This document shows, piece by piece, positions 33,454 to 43,593 of a stretch of 64,000 nucleotides of DNA. Position 1 is the first letter of the stretch. Every line of letters starts with the position of its first letter. Position numbers and translations under genes: made by a program. Origin of the DNA: Paraconiothyrium sp. Pb-2020 (taxonomy: Eukaryota > Ascomycota > Dothideomycetes > Pleosporales > Didymosphaeriaceae); NCBI GenBank assembly GCA_022419385.1, contig JAJUBI010000005.1, forward strand, positions 558,001 through 622,000, written 5' to 3'. Under the pieces are notes generated by a model. That model did not search any database. It was not told the origin of the DNA and was given only the letters and a program-made list of their open reading frames with translations.

Positions 33454-35208
33454 TTACCACATTTCCCACACTCCATCTGGCAACACCGTCCTCATAATCC
33501 TCCAATGACTTACCGCCCCTTCCTTATGGTACTTCTCCAACTCACCCACATCCGCCTTCGTCATCTCTCTGCCCCCTTGGCTCCTTGGCACATACTCATA
33601 CATAATCTCGAGCTCCTTCTTCGGCTGTAAGTAACTCCTCCGTGCCAAGCTTCCCATGATATCTTTTTCCGTAGCAGTGCGGAAGGTGAGCGCTTCCTTG
33701 CCTTTGCCGTTATCGTTCTTGAGGCAGAAGACGACCATGTTGATGAAGTCCGGCTCGCCGGGCTTGTGGTCCGCGGAGGGAGGCTGGTCGCGGAAGAGGC
33801 GGCACGCAGGGAACACATTGTGTATTGTGTTGAGAACGAGCTGGGTAGAACCAAGCGCGAGGTCCCCGGCGTAATTGATCGCTACAACACCGTCATCGGT
33901 CAACAGATCATAAAGACCTGTGATGAACTCTTTTGTGAAAAGCGCGACGGGCTCCGCACCACCTGTGAAGACATCGTGGATTATGTAATTGTAGCTCTTG
34001 CGCTTCGCGTGGGACGTGCGATCTACGTATGCGACTGCGTCATCGATAACGGCATTGTGTTTAGGGCTGAGGTTGAAGAACTTGGAGGCGTAGTGGTGAA
34101 CTACAGGGTCGAGTTCGACGATGGTGGTGTTGATGCCGTGGGCGATGAGGGCGTTGGGCGCGGTGCCGATACCGAGGCCTACGACAAGCGCGGATTTCTT
34201 CTCATCTGGTAGTTTGATAGCCTTGTCACCAGCAGCAGTATTCTCGACAAGTCGCACGGCTTCGAGTAGCACGAAAACTGAGAATATCGTTTCGCGCTGG
34301 CGCTGACCCTTTTCGTACGCTTCCGGGGTTACAAGCCACTCGCCGCCGAGGAGAGAGTGGTCGCAACGAAGGATGCGGAAGGCGATGTCAGCCTGATTCT
34401 CGAGCACGGAGACGTATCCCGTGTTTGATTCTTGGCGGGCAAGGATGGTAAAGTTTTGCGTAGAAGATAAAGTAGCATTTGCCTTGAGGAATGCGGATTC
34501 GGAGTGGTGGTGCGGGTTTGCCCAGAGAGTGTGTAGGATGGCGGGGAAAGCGAAGAGGATGACGCGCGAGGGTGTAAGGAAGGCTGAGACCGAGCCAAGC
34601 AGCATTTGGAATCCGATTCGGGTGAAATAGATGTGGTTTCCGACGAGTGAGGGGAGGGTTGCGCTTGCGATCTTGGATGTCGTGGATACGGTGAAGTAGG
34701 ACGCCATCGGGAGCAGGATTTGTTTGACCGTGTTAGGAAGTTTGAATTGGCTCAGATCAATGCAGTCCAACAGGTCGAAGGCAGCGTATACCGATAGGAA
34801 GAGTAAGGGAAAGTATGTGGCTGACTCTATGATGAGCGGTCCGTATTCGATCCCGAGCTGGCTGCTGTATGGGAACAGGAAGAATTGAAGTACAGGCGTC
34901 CAGTATGCGATTACAGCGATGTACTCCGCTATGGAGTCTGGCACATGTTTCTTCAACGAATTTCTCGCGATCAATGCTGCGATAGCTGTGAAAGTCATAC
35001 TCCTCTGATGATGGAGTGAGGAGGGAATCGAGCCGTATACCGGCGACAGGTTCAACTGGGATACTGGGGAAGCAATGCCGGCAATGAGCAGCAGCTGCGC
35101 TGCTCGTCCGACATTCTTTAGAATTGTAGATGTTGGAAGCTGTCTTGCTTCCTTCTCCGCCTCTTTCGCCGCCTTGGGCTTCTTCGGTGTCTTCTGCCTG
35201 GTTGACAT
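33454..35208 (-). CDS. Membrane-anchored spermidine-synthase-fold (SAM-binding) protein
   Basis: A single exon of 584 aa. A Lys-rich N-terminus (KTPKKPKAAKEAEKEAR) precedes about six hydrophobic segments in residues 35-235. The C-terminal half is a Rossmann methyltransferase-type domain: SALVVGLGIGTAPNALIAHG (motif I), TTIVELDPVVHHYASKFF (acidic loop), NAVIDDAVAYVD and NYIIHDVFTGGAEP. This matches the polyamine-synthase superfamily, but the catalytic Asp-rich loop of true aminopropyltransferases (an ivDssDP-type motif) reads HDVFTGGAEP here, so polyamine synthesis is unlikely. Similar fungal proteins are usually called spermine/spermidine synthase family without proven activity. It is probably a membrane SAM-dependent enzyme. 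Confidence 0.75.
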   Translation of the reverse strand: MSTRQKTPKKPKAAKEAEKEARQLPTSTILKNVGRAAQLLLIAGIASPVSQLNLSPVYGSIPSSLHHQRSMTFTAIAALIARNSLKKHVPDSIAEYIAVIAYWTPVLQFFLFPYSSQLGIEYGPLIIESATYFPLLFLSVYAAFDLLDCIDLSQFKLPNTVKQILLPMASYFTVSTTSKIASATLPSLVGNHIYFTRIGFQMLLGSVSAFLTPSRVILFAFPAILHTLWANPHHHSESAFLKANATLSSTQNFTILARQESNTGYVSVLENQADIAFRILRCDHSLLGGEWLVTPEAYEKGQRQRETIFSVFVLLEAVRLVENTAAGDKAIKLPDEKKSALVVGLGIGTAPNALIAHGINTTIVELDPVVHHYASKFFNLSPKHNAVIDDAVAYVDRTSHAKRKSYNYIIHDVFTGGAEPVALFTKEFITGLYDLLTDDGVVAINYAGDLALGSTQLVLNTIHNVFPACRLFRDQPPSADHKPGEPDFINMVVFCLKNDNGKGKEALTFRTATEKDIMGSLARRSYLQPKKELEIMYEYVPRSQGGREMTKADVGELEKYHKEGAVSHWRIMRTVLPDGVWEMW

Positions 35209-35728
35209 GTCGGAGGACTAGGCGTTGCCTGACACTGTGTTTTCTCTAGCTCTGTCTATTGATGCCTTTGCGCCGCAATCATCAAAGGGGTATCACAGCA
35301 GCGCAACGTGGTATCCACAACCAGAAAAAAGCCAATGATCCAGTAATTAAAGCACAAGAAACCCAAGCTCTTTCTTCCCGCTATTACGGACCGCTAACCC
35401 GCGCGATGGTGGCAGAGGAAGGAGTGACAAAACTGCAAAAAGTAGCGGAGGAATTAGGATCACCTTATATATGGACACCGCGGGAAGGACAACTGTTGTC
35501 CGCTACCATTAATGGAGGAAATGTTTGAAGCATGGATGAAACAACCGACTGCAGTTCATCTCGCGGTTGGCGTTTTGGGGTTAGCGCGGGCTGGTGGGGA
35601 AGCCGCGATGGAGCGTGGCGCGAGGGCTGTGGCGTCATTACGAATCGCGTCTGTCATTCCATTCCAACGTCCTTCACTTGAGCCCCACTGGACATTCACT
35701 CATAAGAGCCTTCGTGGTCGGATAGAGC
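35209..35728. promoter_or_regulatory. Shared divergent promoter region
   Basis: 520 bp separate the spermidine-synthase-fold gene (-) and the CCDC97-like gene (+). It also contains an ATG-started 88-codon frame that is listed separately with low confidence. Confidence 0.35.
35262..35528 (+). CDS. Possible small protein upstream of the CCDC97-like gene
   Basis: An ATG-started frame of 88 residues (begins MPLRRNHQRGITAAQRGI, ends SATINGGNV). It has no low-complexity runs and a plausible amphipathic middle (VTKLQKVAEELGSPYIW), but no known domain. It lies in the divergent promoter, 200 bp before the next ATG. It could be a short coding gene, an uORF-like leader or chance. Confidence 0.22.
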   Translation: MPLRRNHQRGITAAQRGIHNQKKANDPVIKAQETQALSSRYYGPLTRAMVAEEGVTKLQKVAEELGSPYIWTPREGQLLSATINGGNV

Positions 35729-36469
35729 ATGCCGTACCTTCGAAACGCCGCCATGCAGTCGCTCGCGATTCGATCTGTCAACGAGCATCTAGAGGACACA
35801 AGCGCGCGCCCAAATGGCGTCGCAAGGGAAGACTGGAGTTTGGTAGTAGAGGACGATGCGCGCAATGGAGGAAGTTACGACACTCCCATGGAGGATCAAG
35901 ATATACCCGGATTCCGGGAAGAGCGCTCGCGCCGACTCAAAGCGAAGAACAGGCGAAAGCGTTACCTCGACGTCCACCCTGAATACTTCACCGACCCTTC
36001 GCTCGAACTGGCCGACCCGCTGCTCTACGATCGTCTCATCCGTCGCTTCCAGACTGCCGCCGAACGCGAGGCTGAGGGACAACGAAAAGGCTTCTCGGGG
36101 CAGATGGCCGCGGACCTGTGGCGCGTCGAGGCGAAGAAGGAGGCTCTAAGCCACCCAAGCCCGGCGTCGCTATTCACGTACACTCGAGGACCCCAAGGAC
36201 AGATACGAGAAGCAGATAAAGACGAAGTACCTATGTCGAAGGAGGAAGGGAAGGCTTGGTGGAGAGATGAGATGACGCAGCGCTTTCTCCGCGGTGATGA
36301 CGAGGACTTTGATTATGCGAAGGTGGATGGGAGCGACAAATACAACGATCCCGAGGAGGAACGGGACATTCAGGAGGCATACTTTGACAGCATGGATTCC
36401 GATTTCGACACGGATGGGGAAGGAAAAGAAAAGGTCCTCACTGGAGAGACTGGCATACAAGACTACTGA
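35729..36469 (+). CDS. CCDC97-like (DUF2052) domain protein
   Basis: A single exon of 246 aa. The core NRRKRYLDVHPEYFTDPS, then ELADPLLYDRLIRRFQT matches the CCDC97 C-terminal region: a basic helix, a hydrophobic loop and the DPLLY-x4-I-x4-Q pattern. The C-terminal 80 residues are strongly acidic (GDDEDFDYAKVDG, NDPEEERDIQEAYFDSMDSD). Metazoan CCDC97 associates with the SF3b part of the spliceosome; a similar role here is inference. The start at 35729 gives MPYLRNAAMQSLAI. No signal or membrane segment. Confidence 0.72.
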   Translation: MPYLRNAAMQSLAIRSVNEHLEDTSARPNGVAREDWSLVVEDDARNGGSYDTPMEDQDIPGFREERSRRLKAKNRRKRYLDVHPEYFTDPSLELADPLLYDRLIRRFQTAAEREAEGQRKGFSGQMAADLWRVEAKKEALSHPSPASLFTYTRGPQGQIREADKDEVPMSKEEGKAWWRDEMTQRFLRGDDEDFDYAKVDGSDKYNDPEEERDIQEAYFDSMDSDFDTDGEGKEKVLTGETGIQDY

Positions 36470-36961
36470 CGTTGATCCAACGAGTCTTGCCATTTGGATG
36501 ACCGTGGCCAAAACCGCCCTGTCCCTAAGTCACCAAAGGCCGTATTCACGCCTCCAGAAAAGCACTCCGAAGGTGGCCAGGCTCTACGTCGTACACCACA
36601 ACCTCTACAACCACGAGTCTCCCGTCTTGGAAGCCTATGTCGAGAAGAGCAGCATTCGGACTGACTAAGCTTAGTCGCCTCTGCGGCCAGAAACATCGAT
36701 TGAAGTGTCAATCGCCCACCTGGCTAAGCTTCCCGCTTGCCGCTCATGGGCATTGCGATGCAGTTTCCTTCGGTGTATCCGGCGGCATCCGTGAAAATAG
36801 CAATACCAGCTACCTGAAGAAGGCTATCAACGACCCACTTCCAGGCCTTCCCATAGGTCACAACGTTATACCTCAACAAACTGCCGTCACTCGACTCTCC
36901 GCTTCATCGCAATATCGGGATAGCATTGCCATCTGCCCTAATCCTAGACAACATGATGTAG
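36470..36961. other. Convergent 3' flank
   Basis: The gap between the ends of the CCDC97-like gene (+) and the MFS gene (-). Only short frames are present. Confidence 0.5.
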
Positions 36962-38699
36962 CTACAAGAAGTAACGGAAGTTGATCGCTCGATCGCCGAG
37001 CTCACTCAGCTCTTCCGGCGTATACCCGTTGTGCGCACCCTCTGACATCTGCTTTTCTCGCTTCTTGTTGATACGCGTGTAATTCCACACCAAAAACAGC
37101 CCCGCGAGGATACCAACGCAGATGAAGGCGAGCTCGAGCGCATGTCCCAGGATGTAACGAGGCGAATCTTTTGATCGGTAAAAATTGGAAGCCATGGCTG
37201 CATTTGTTAGGTGAATTTCCCAGTATCGATGGAAAACATACCTCCGGCGAGGTTGCCCATGGCAATTTGGATAGCTTGTCCTGTTGCACGCTTTGTTGAG
37301 CCCGCAAGATCTGGACATTGTCATTAGTTGATCTCTATTAAAGCGCAATCGACTTACTGTTGGATAGCCAAGTAATGTTGCCCGGGAAGGCCGGATATAG
37401 AGCCGCCGCCGCGATGAACACCCCAGCGTACACCACTCCAGGTGTGCCAGTCGAAAGACACATAATGAAACCGATTGCCATGAAACCCAGACACACCAAG
37501 ATAAACGGTGATCGCCGGCCATATCTGTCACTGACCCACGCCGTGCCTACCGCAAGGACTGACGCTGTGATATAGATTGGCACGGTCAAGAGCTGAGCCG
37601 CCGCGCGTGAGAACCCAAGTCCTCTGATGATGGTCGGCAGAAAGAGCGAGATGCCGTACAGCGGTGCTACGATCCCCCAGTATACCAAGATCGACATGTA
37701 AATCTGCCAGTCCAGGAAAGCAGCCTTAACATACTTCCACTGGAACGAATCATCCTGTGCAACCCTGACATTGTCGTTCTTTTGCTGCCCTTGGTATTTC
37801 AGTCGATATACCACAAAGGCGCGTTCTTCCTCGTCGAGGAAGCTGGCGGTTTCGGGAAAATCGAAGAGCGTGAAAAATGCGAGGATTGCGACTACAACAG
37901 TCAAGATACCCTCCAAGATGAAGATCCAGCGCCAGCCTTCGAGGCCTCCGATACCGTCCATCTTGGCGATGCCAAACGCGAGCAAGCCTGAGAATGCTCC
38001 GGCGACTGAGGCGGCGCTGAAAAATAGTGCTTGCCTGAACTGGGCCTCATGTCGACAATACCACATGGTGATGTAATATGCTACACCCGGAAATAGTCTG
38101 TTTTCTCGTCAGCTAAACGACACCTCTTTCCGCTGCGTTAAATACGGACAGGGCCAGAACTGAGGCCCAGCCAGACTTGCCATCTTCTTTAACATTCAGC
38201 AAAAACCAATTGGGATTGCTTACCCGGCTTCTGTCACACCGAGGAATATCCGTGCAATCAATAACCCATGATAGTTCTGCACAATCCCCATCAAAGTCAT
38301 AACCACACCCCACGCCACCATAATACTTGGTAGCCAGATGCTCGGCCGTAATTTCTTCAATAGCAGATTGCTGGGTACCTCAAATGCCGCATACGTAAAG
38401 AAGAACGCCGTCAAGCACCAATTATACTGAGGCCCCGTCATCCCTAGGTCCTCCACCAAGCCCTCGATCCTAGCATTGCCGATGTTACCGCGATCAAGGA
38501 AGGAGAGGAGGTAGAGGAGCGCGAGCATGGGTATCAGCCGTAGGTCCATCTTGCGCAGGATGGCTTTCTCATCGAGGTGCGCGAAGGACTCGCGCGTAAC
38601 GCCAGGCCTGGTGGCGAGCGCGTCTATGCGGGCTATTTGCTCTGATTTGGTGGTATGCTTGTCTTGGTAAGCTGGTTGGTGGGATTGGAGGGGTCGCAT
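36962..38699 (-). CDS. MFS permease, allantoate/anion-cation symporter type
   Basis: Four exons (38224..38699, 37358..38097, 37242..37310, 36962..37197) join in frame to 506 aa. Twelve hydrophobic segments fit the fold. Family motifs are KMDLRLIPMLALLYLLSFLDRGNIGNA (first TM), FLGVTEAG joined over intron 1 to LFPGVAYYITMWY, WISDRYGRR-like SDRYGRRSP, and the late WLSN joined to NLAGSTKRATGQAIQIAMGN. These are signs of the Dal5/allantoate permease (ACS) group, which carries organic acids, vitamins or allantoate. The start is uncertain. ATG 38699 is the first in frame. An upstream exon coding MEKPE (ATG 38752 region) spliced to an AAG acceptor would also fit and resembles the usual family N-terminus. 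Confidence 0.88.
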
Positions 38700-40116
38700 T
38701 CGGGGTAGAAGGAGAAAAGGAAAGAGAGCGCGCAAGTACCTCCGGCTTTTCCATCTTTGCGAGCAAATTCGGACGGAAGAGTGCAATGTATCTGAGTGCT
38801 ACAACGTCCTGAATCAATATAGCTTCTAGAGTGCGAAATCCAATACCGGCTCGAATTGCTAACACTTCACGAAGCGGTGTGAGTCCAATTGCAAATCTGG
38901 CGCTCAAGTGGACGGCGTGGCCTGCTTTGTTGATGCTTCGCTAAAGCTTCAGAAGTGCAAATTGTCGTGAAAGAAGTCACGAACGCGCCCCAAAATATAA
39001 GTGTGATAGGACGTTGCAAGCAACCGGCTCGATGACCAGCTTATGACCTTCCCAAGGCGTATAGCTTTCTTCCCAAGACAGATAGCTCTGCTCTCCACAA
39101 AGCCCTAACCCTAACGCTGCATGGTACCCGTACAGATCGCCTCCTGGCGTGCCTAGTCGCTCTTGGCGATGATGATGTATGCTTTACCACCCACACACTC
39201 TATGAAGCTGTTGGCTACCGCAGCGCTCATGATATGGACATCCTCTCCTCAAGCGCCCTATGTCCCACAACCCTTTGTCAATTGTACATCCCATACCATG
39301 CTATGCTTATAGATCTGCTTCTATGTTATGCGCGACCGCATACCGGGCTCGCGACCCTATCCCCCGCGTGAACGTCACGCGTCAAAGAAATACGGATAGT
39401 GGCGCTATCTCGGCATACGTCAGAGATTCTGACTCCGAACCGAGGCGGCATGCTTGTTTGTGCAGACACAGACTGGGTTGATTGGCTTTGTGTCGAGTGT
39501 ATGGGGACGCTGAGTGGAGGTCTGGGGTGCGGGGAAGCCGTACCCGTAGGCGAATTCTGGTGTCGGCTGGAGATGTCGGATGCGGAGCGGGGGCTTTCCG
39601 CACCGCTACCTGTCACATTCTATCGATGGGTGTGCTGCGAAACAGTCGAGGATTCGGATGTGGAAGAAAATCTATGCGAACCGTGAACGTTCTGGGAGTG
39701 ATGGAAACTTCCTAATCGGGTAACTGCCTAATTGGGAAACGCTGTCGATTGCTGTACGGTCACCTTCACTTTTGCCCATTGGTGGGTGTGGCCCGTGCAT
39801 TGTGGCCTGAGCTCATACATCATTCGCGGAGTATAGGGATACAAGTGAAGCACAAAGCCCATAGTCTATTAAGCGGTCAAGTGCGGAGTTTGAGCAGGCA
39901 ATACGACTCAGCATAAAAGTGGAGTCATTTACAGTGCTATGCTAGAACTCACGTGTTTCTCCTCTCCTTGATAAGCTTGTTGATCTTTACCAGGAGGAGT
40001 AATACGGAAACAATATGCACCAGATGCCCGTACACCACCAGTATCTCGCTTATCTCTCTGGAGCTGAGCTCCGATGATCTCACTCACTTCCTCAAATCAC
40101 ATGCACACTGAGCATC
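38700..40116. other. Gene-free stretch
   Basis: 1.4 kb between divergent genes (MFS permease and FAD monooxygenase). Overlapping short frames only. Two copies of a telomere-like CCCTAA unit at 39103-39114 are too few to mean anything. Confidence 0.45.
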
Positions 40117-41412
40117 ATGTCTTTAACGCAAAAATTACACGTCGCAATAGTCGGTGGCGGCCTAGGCGGAATATCGCTAGCCATTGCCCTTCAAGTCCGC
40201 AACATCTCCTTCACAATCTACGAAGCCAAGGGCGCTTTTACAGAGATCGGAGCTGGTATCAACCTCGCACCAAACGGTCTTCGTGCCCTCAGAGAAATTG
40301 ATCCGTCCCTGGGTGACCAGATTTACAAGCTTGCCACTCGTAATCTACCGCCAAACGAAGACACATGGATGTGGGTGCGATATGGCGCGGCTTCGGGGAA
40401 GCATGCAGACGGCGAGACGATAATGGAGCTAAAAGCGCCGCCCACGGGGAACATGGCTATGCATCGGCAAGAGCTTCTGGCGACGCTTGCGCAGCGGATG
40501 GGACATGGGCATGCGAGATTCAACAAGAAGTTGCTGGCTTTTCAACAACACAGTGACCATGTCAAACTCCAATTCGAAGACGGTACAGAAGAGTCCGCCA
40601 GTGTATTGGTGGGTTGTGACGGCGTGCATTCTATCGTCAGAGCACGCATGTTCGGCAGCGACAGTGTTGTCAGCCGCCCGCATTTCAACCAGGACGGTGC
40701 GTACAGAGCTGTCATCGCGATGGAGAACGCGCTTGAAGTATTCGGTGATACAGCCCGTCAGAGCCAGGTCCTGCTCGGTCCGAACGGGTACATGATTTAC
40801 TATCCGGTAAATGGAGGCACATCCGTGAATGTTGGGGTTTGGATCTCTCGTCAAGGGCAAAGCTGGGATCGAAAAGACTGGGTCGTTCGGGGACAAAAAC
40901 AGCAGTTCCAACAAGATCTTGAAAACTGGGGCCCTAGAGTGCATAAACTAATTGACTTCTTCGATCCTGACCCTGCGTTCTGGGCTGCGCATCAGCATGT
41001 ACATCAGCCTGATTCTTTCACGGATGGCCGAGTCATCTTGATTGGCGATGGCGCTCATGCCATGCCACCACATGCAGGTGCTGGTGCTTCGCAGGCCGCC
41101 GAGGACGCCTACGTCCTCGCTGAAGCCCTGACTATGATTAGAGATGGCGATACTTCTCTAGCTACGGTGAGTGCTGCGCTACGTGCAGCTGAGAGTGTGC
41201 GAAGGCCTCGGTTTCTGAAGGTCCAAGACATCAGTACTCGCTCCGGACCCGACTGGTACTCTTTCCACGAACGGCAGCTTGAGGGCGAGCGGCTGGATGA
41301 GTGGAAGGAATCTATGAAGGAACGTGTAGAATGGATATGGAATGTTGATATGCGTGCTGAAGCAGTGAAGGCGCAGCAAATCTTTGCCGATGAAGTATCG
41401 AGTAAGGATTGA
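40117..41412 (+). CDS. FAD-dependent monooxygenase, salicylate-hydroxylase-like
   Basis: A single exon of 431 aa. The FAD fold is shown by HVAIVGGGLGGISLAIAL with the acidic end FTIYEAKG (Glu binds ribose), the DG motif LVGCDGVHSIVRA, and the GD motif VILIGDGAHAMPPHAGAGAS. The central beta-sheet region has YYPVNGGTSVNVGVW. Length and motif order match class A flavin monooxygenases that hydroxylate aromatic acids with NAD(P)H. The Pro-Pro-His in the GD loop is typical of the salicylate-hydroxylase-like group. The substrate is not predictable. It stands alone, with no adjacent dioxygenase. Confidence 0.9.
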   Translation: MSLTQKLHVAIVGGGLGGISLAIALQVRNISFTIYEAKGAFTEIGAGINLAPNGLRALREIDPSLGDQIYKLATRNLPPNEDTWMWVRYGAASGKHADGETIMELKAPPTGNMAMHRQELLATLAQRMGHGHARFNKKLLAFQQHSDHVKLQFEDGTEESASVLVGCDGVHSIVRARMFGSDSVVSRPHFNQDGAYRAVIAMENALEVFGDTARQSQVLLGPNGYMIYYPVNGGTSVNVGVWISRQGQSWDRKDWVVRGQKQQFQQDLENWGPRVHKLIDFFDPDPAFWAAHQHVHQPDSFTDGRVILIGDGAHAMPPHAGAGASQAAEDAYVLAEALTMIRDGDTSLATVSAALRAAESVRRPRFLKVQDISTRSGPDWYSFHERQLEGERLDEWKESMKERVEWIWNVDMRAEAVKAQQIFADEVSSKD

Positions 41413-41936
41413 TGATGAACATTCAGTATTCGATCCCGGCATCTTAACGATCGGTTCTTTATAGCCCTATTGACTAGTGTATACATTGATATACTATGAT
41501 CGGTTTGGACTATAAGTAGAGAATTTCTAAACTATTATAATATGTTTTCTCCATAGAAGATAATGGTATAGAAAATGGTCATCTAGCGACATATACTCAA
41601 ACAGACAGCTAGCTAAAGGTCCTATAGCTTACGGGAAAGTCTCCGTAATTAGCTGGGCAAGTTGAAGCTTAGCGAGAGCGTGCTCAGATCTAATTATGTT
41701 CTTTTACTATTAACTCGATTTACCAGCACCGAGCATCCAGTACCTACATAGTAATTGAGAGTCACATCCTACGCATACAAATTTTGCCTGAAACGCTCGA
41801 ATTCTGTAATCAAGGAAACGAATGCTGAGTGCACAAATGAAGCCAGGACTCCTTCTAAAATGTAAACCGAAATCGCAACAAAACGTCCTATCACAACTCC
41901 AGTGCCAAACTTCACCAAAATTGTTTCACGGTTTCA
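41413..41936. other. AT-rich convergent 3' flank
   Basis: An AT-rich gap (strongest at 41510-41580) between converging genes. No coding frame or repeat recognised. Confidence 0.5.
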
Positions 41937-43593
41937 TCAAGGAATCTCCTCAAGCTCGAAGAGCATGTCATGTTCTTTTAGCTCCCCTGAAGATGAAACT
42001 GAACCCTGACCAGACTCGGTGTCGCTGGGGAGATCAGACCCCGAGGAGCTGGAGGGATCGCTGTCAGATTCAACATCTGTCATCTCGACGTCCGAGTCGT
42101 GAGACTGAGGTGAATTAGCGTTGGGTGTATCGGTATCAGCGTCGCTAGAGGGCTGGTCGCTAGCGGGAGGGTCGCTAGCGGGATGGTCGATGCTGGCTTG
42201 ATCGCGCATAATGGAGACTCTCTTGATGCGACGGGGGCCGAGCTTTTCTACGTAGCTAGAACATGGTCAGTGTGGGTTTCTTTACAAATACAAGGTGAGG
42301 ACTAGTGTGAGTGGGACGGAGATGATCATGAAGATTTGGGGCTGCAAAACGTACTCCACAAGCATCTGCAACATGCGCTCCCCGTGGATTGTCCCCATGA
42401 TGGCTTCGAATTCCGGTGTGCCCCGATCGAAGCTCACTACATCGTCAGGGCCAACCAATTTTTGTCCAGACTTTGCCAGAGCAGCTTCTATGACCTTGTT
42501 GGTCTCAACAGTTTCGATGTTGCGGCGGACAATGTTTTCGATCGGGTTCTCCTTCAGGTCTTTATCTCCATAAGCTTTGGTCAGGCTATACATAACCTGG
42601 TCTGTGTATCCAATGGCTTCCTTCTGATCATCTGGCTTCCCAGCGTCCGAGCCCTCTCTACGATAGTTTTCATCGTCGACGGGGTCGTTTTCGTTGCGAG
42701 GATACTTGCGATGTAGGTCGACTCTTTGGTTGAAACTAAAGTCCATGAGTATCGATCGCGACTTTTTGCTGATAGAAACTTTGAGCATTTTGCCGTTCTC
42801 TGGGTCTTTGAGATCGACTGCAAACTGATCAAGGTCCATGTTCTGTTTCGTAATTTGCTCCGGTGACAAGCTTTGGTCGATCTGAGCTCTTTTGCCAGCG
42901 ATAAATGAATCGATATCGGTATTTGTATTCCTGATTGAGATGTCGGTCCTTGAAACAGGATCAGCGTGAGTCAACAATGTGCTCAGAACGCATCTTAACT
43001 CACCATGAAAAGTCCCCCTCTGGTTTCATACCCTTCACAACGCGGAGAATATTGGGGCTCCCTGCATTCGAGTCGGGCGTATCGAGTATCGTATATCTCG
43101 ACTCCATAAGTTCCCGAGTCGGCACATCTTTTGGTGGCGGCGGGTTCGTCTTTACATTATCTAGACGAGTGATCGCTGTTCTCCCAGCAATCGAAAACTG
43201 GTTCTCTGTTTGCCCGTCCTGGACTCTCAGGGCATTCCATTTATCCTCGTTGGGTATACAGGCTGTGCGCTTCCTTCCGTTGATGGTGCAAGAAGTCAGT
43301 TCCGGTTGCTGATGGGGGACAGGGTCATTGAAGGTATCGGGATTCTGGGTATTGGGGGCAGGTTTATTCGGCGTATCAGGATTCTGAGTCTCAGGTGGCC
43401 AGCGGCCATCTTCGGGAACAGCTTGATTTGGGGTATTGAAGTTAGGAATCTCAGGAGTGACTCCACCATCGGGGATTTTTGGTGCCTCAGGGAGTTTCGG
43501 CGCATCGGGGAGTTTGGGTATGAAGCCTGGATGAGGTAGTGCGGTCGATATCAATACGTTGAGAAGAATGAATTTTGCGGTGGTAAGAAGCAT
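41937..43593 (-). CDS. Unrecognised type I membrane protein with Pro-rich repeats
   Basis: Three exons (43004..43593, 42292..42948, 41937..42255) join in frame to 521 aa. A signal peptide (1-20, ending STALP) is followed by a Pro-rich repeat zone: IPKLPDAPKLPEAPKIPD, then NPDTPNKPAPNTQNPDTFND. Next comes a region with two cysteines (TSCTINGRKRTACIPN) and a charged helical stretch of about 220 residues. One transmembrane segment (FMIISVPLTLVLTFYV, completed by intron 2) precedes a basic stop-transfer (EKLGPRRIKR) and an acidic Ser/Asp-rich cytosolic tail with SDPPASDQPSSD repeats. Intron 1 uses a less common AAG acceptor. No family was recognised. It could be a wall sensor or an orphan. Confidence 0.7.

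Noticed and set aside
39103..39114. Telomere-like CCCTAACCCTAA
   Set aside because: Only two units, with ordinary genes on both sides; expected by chance.
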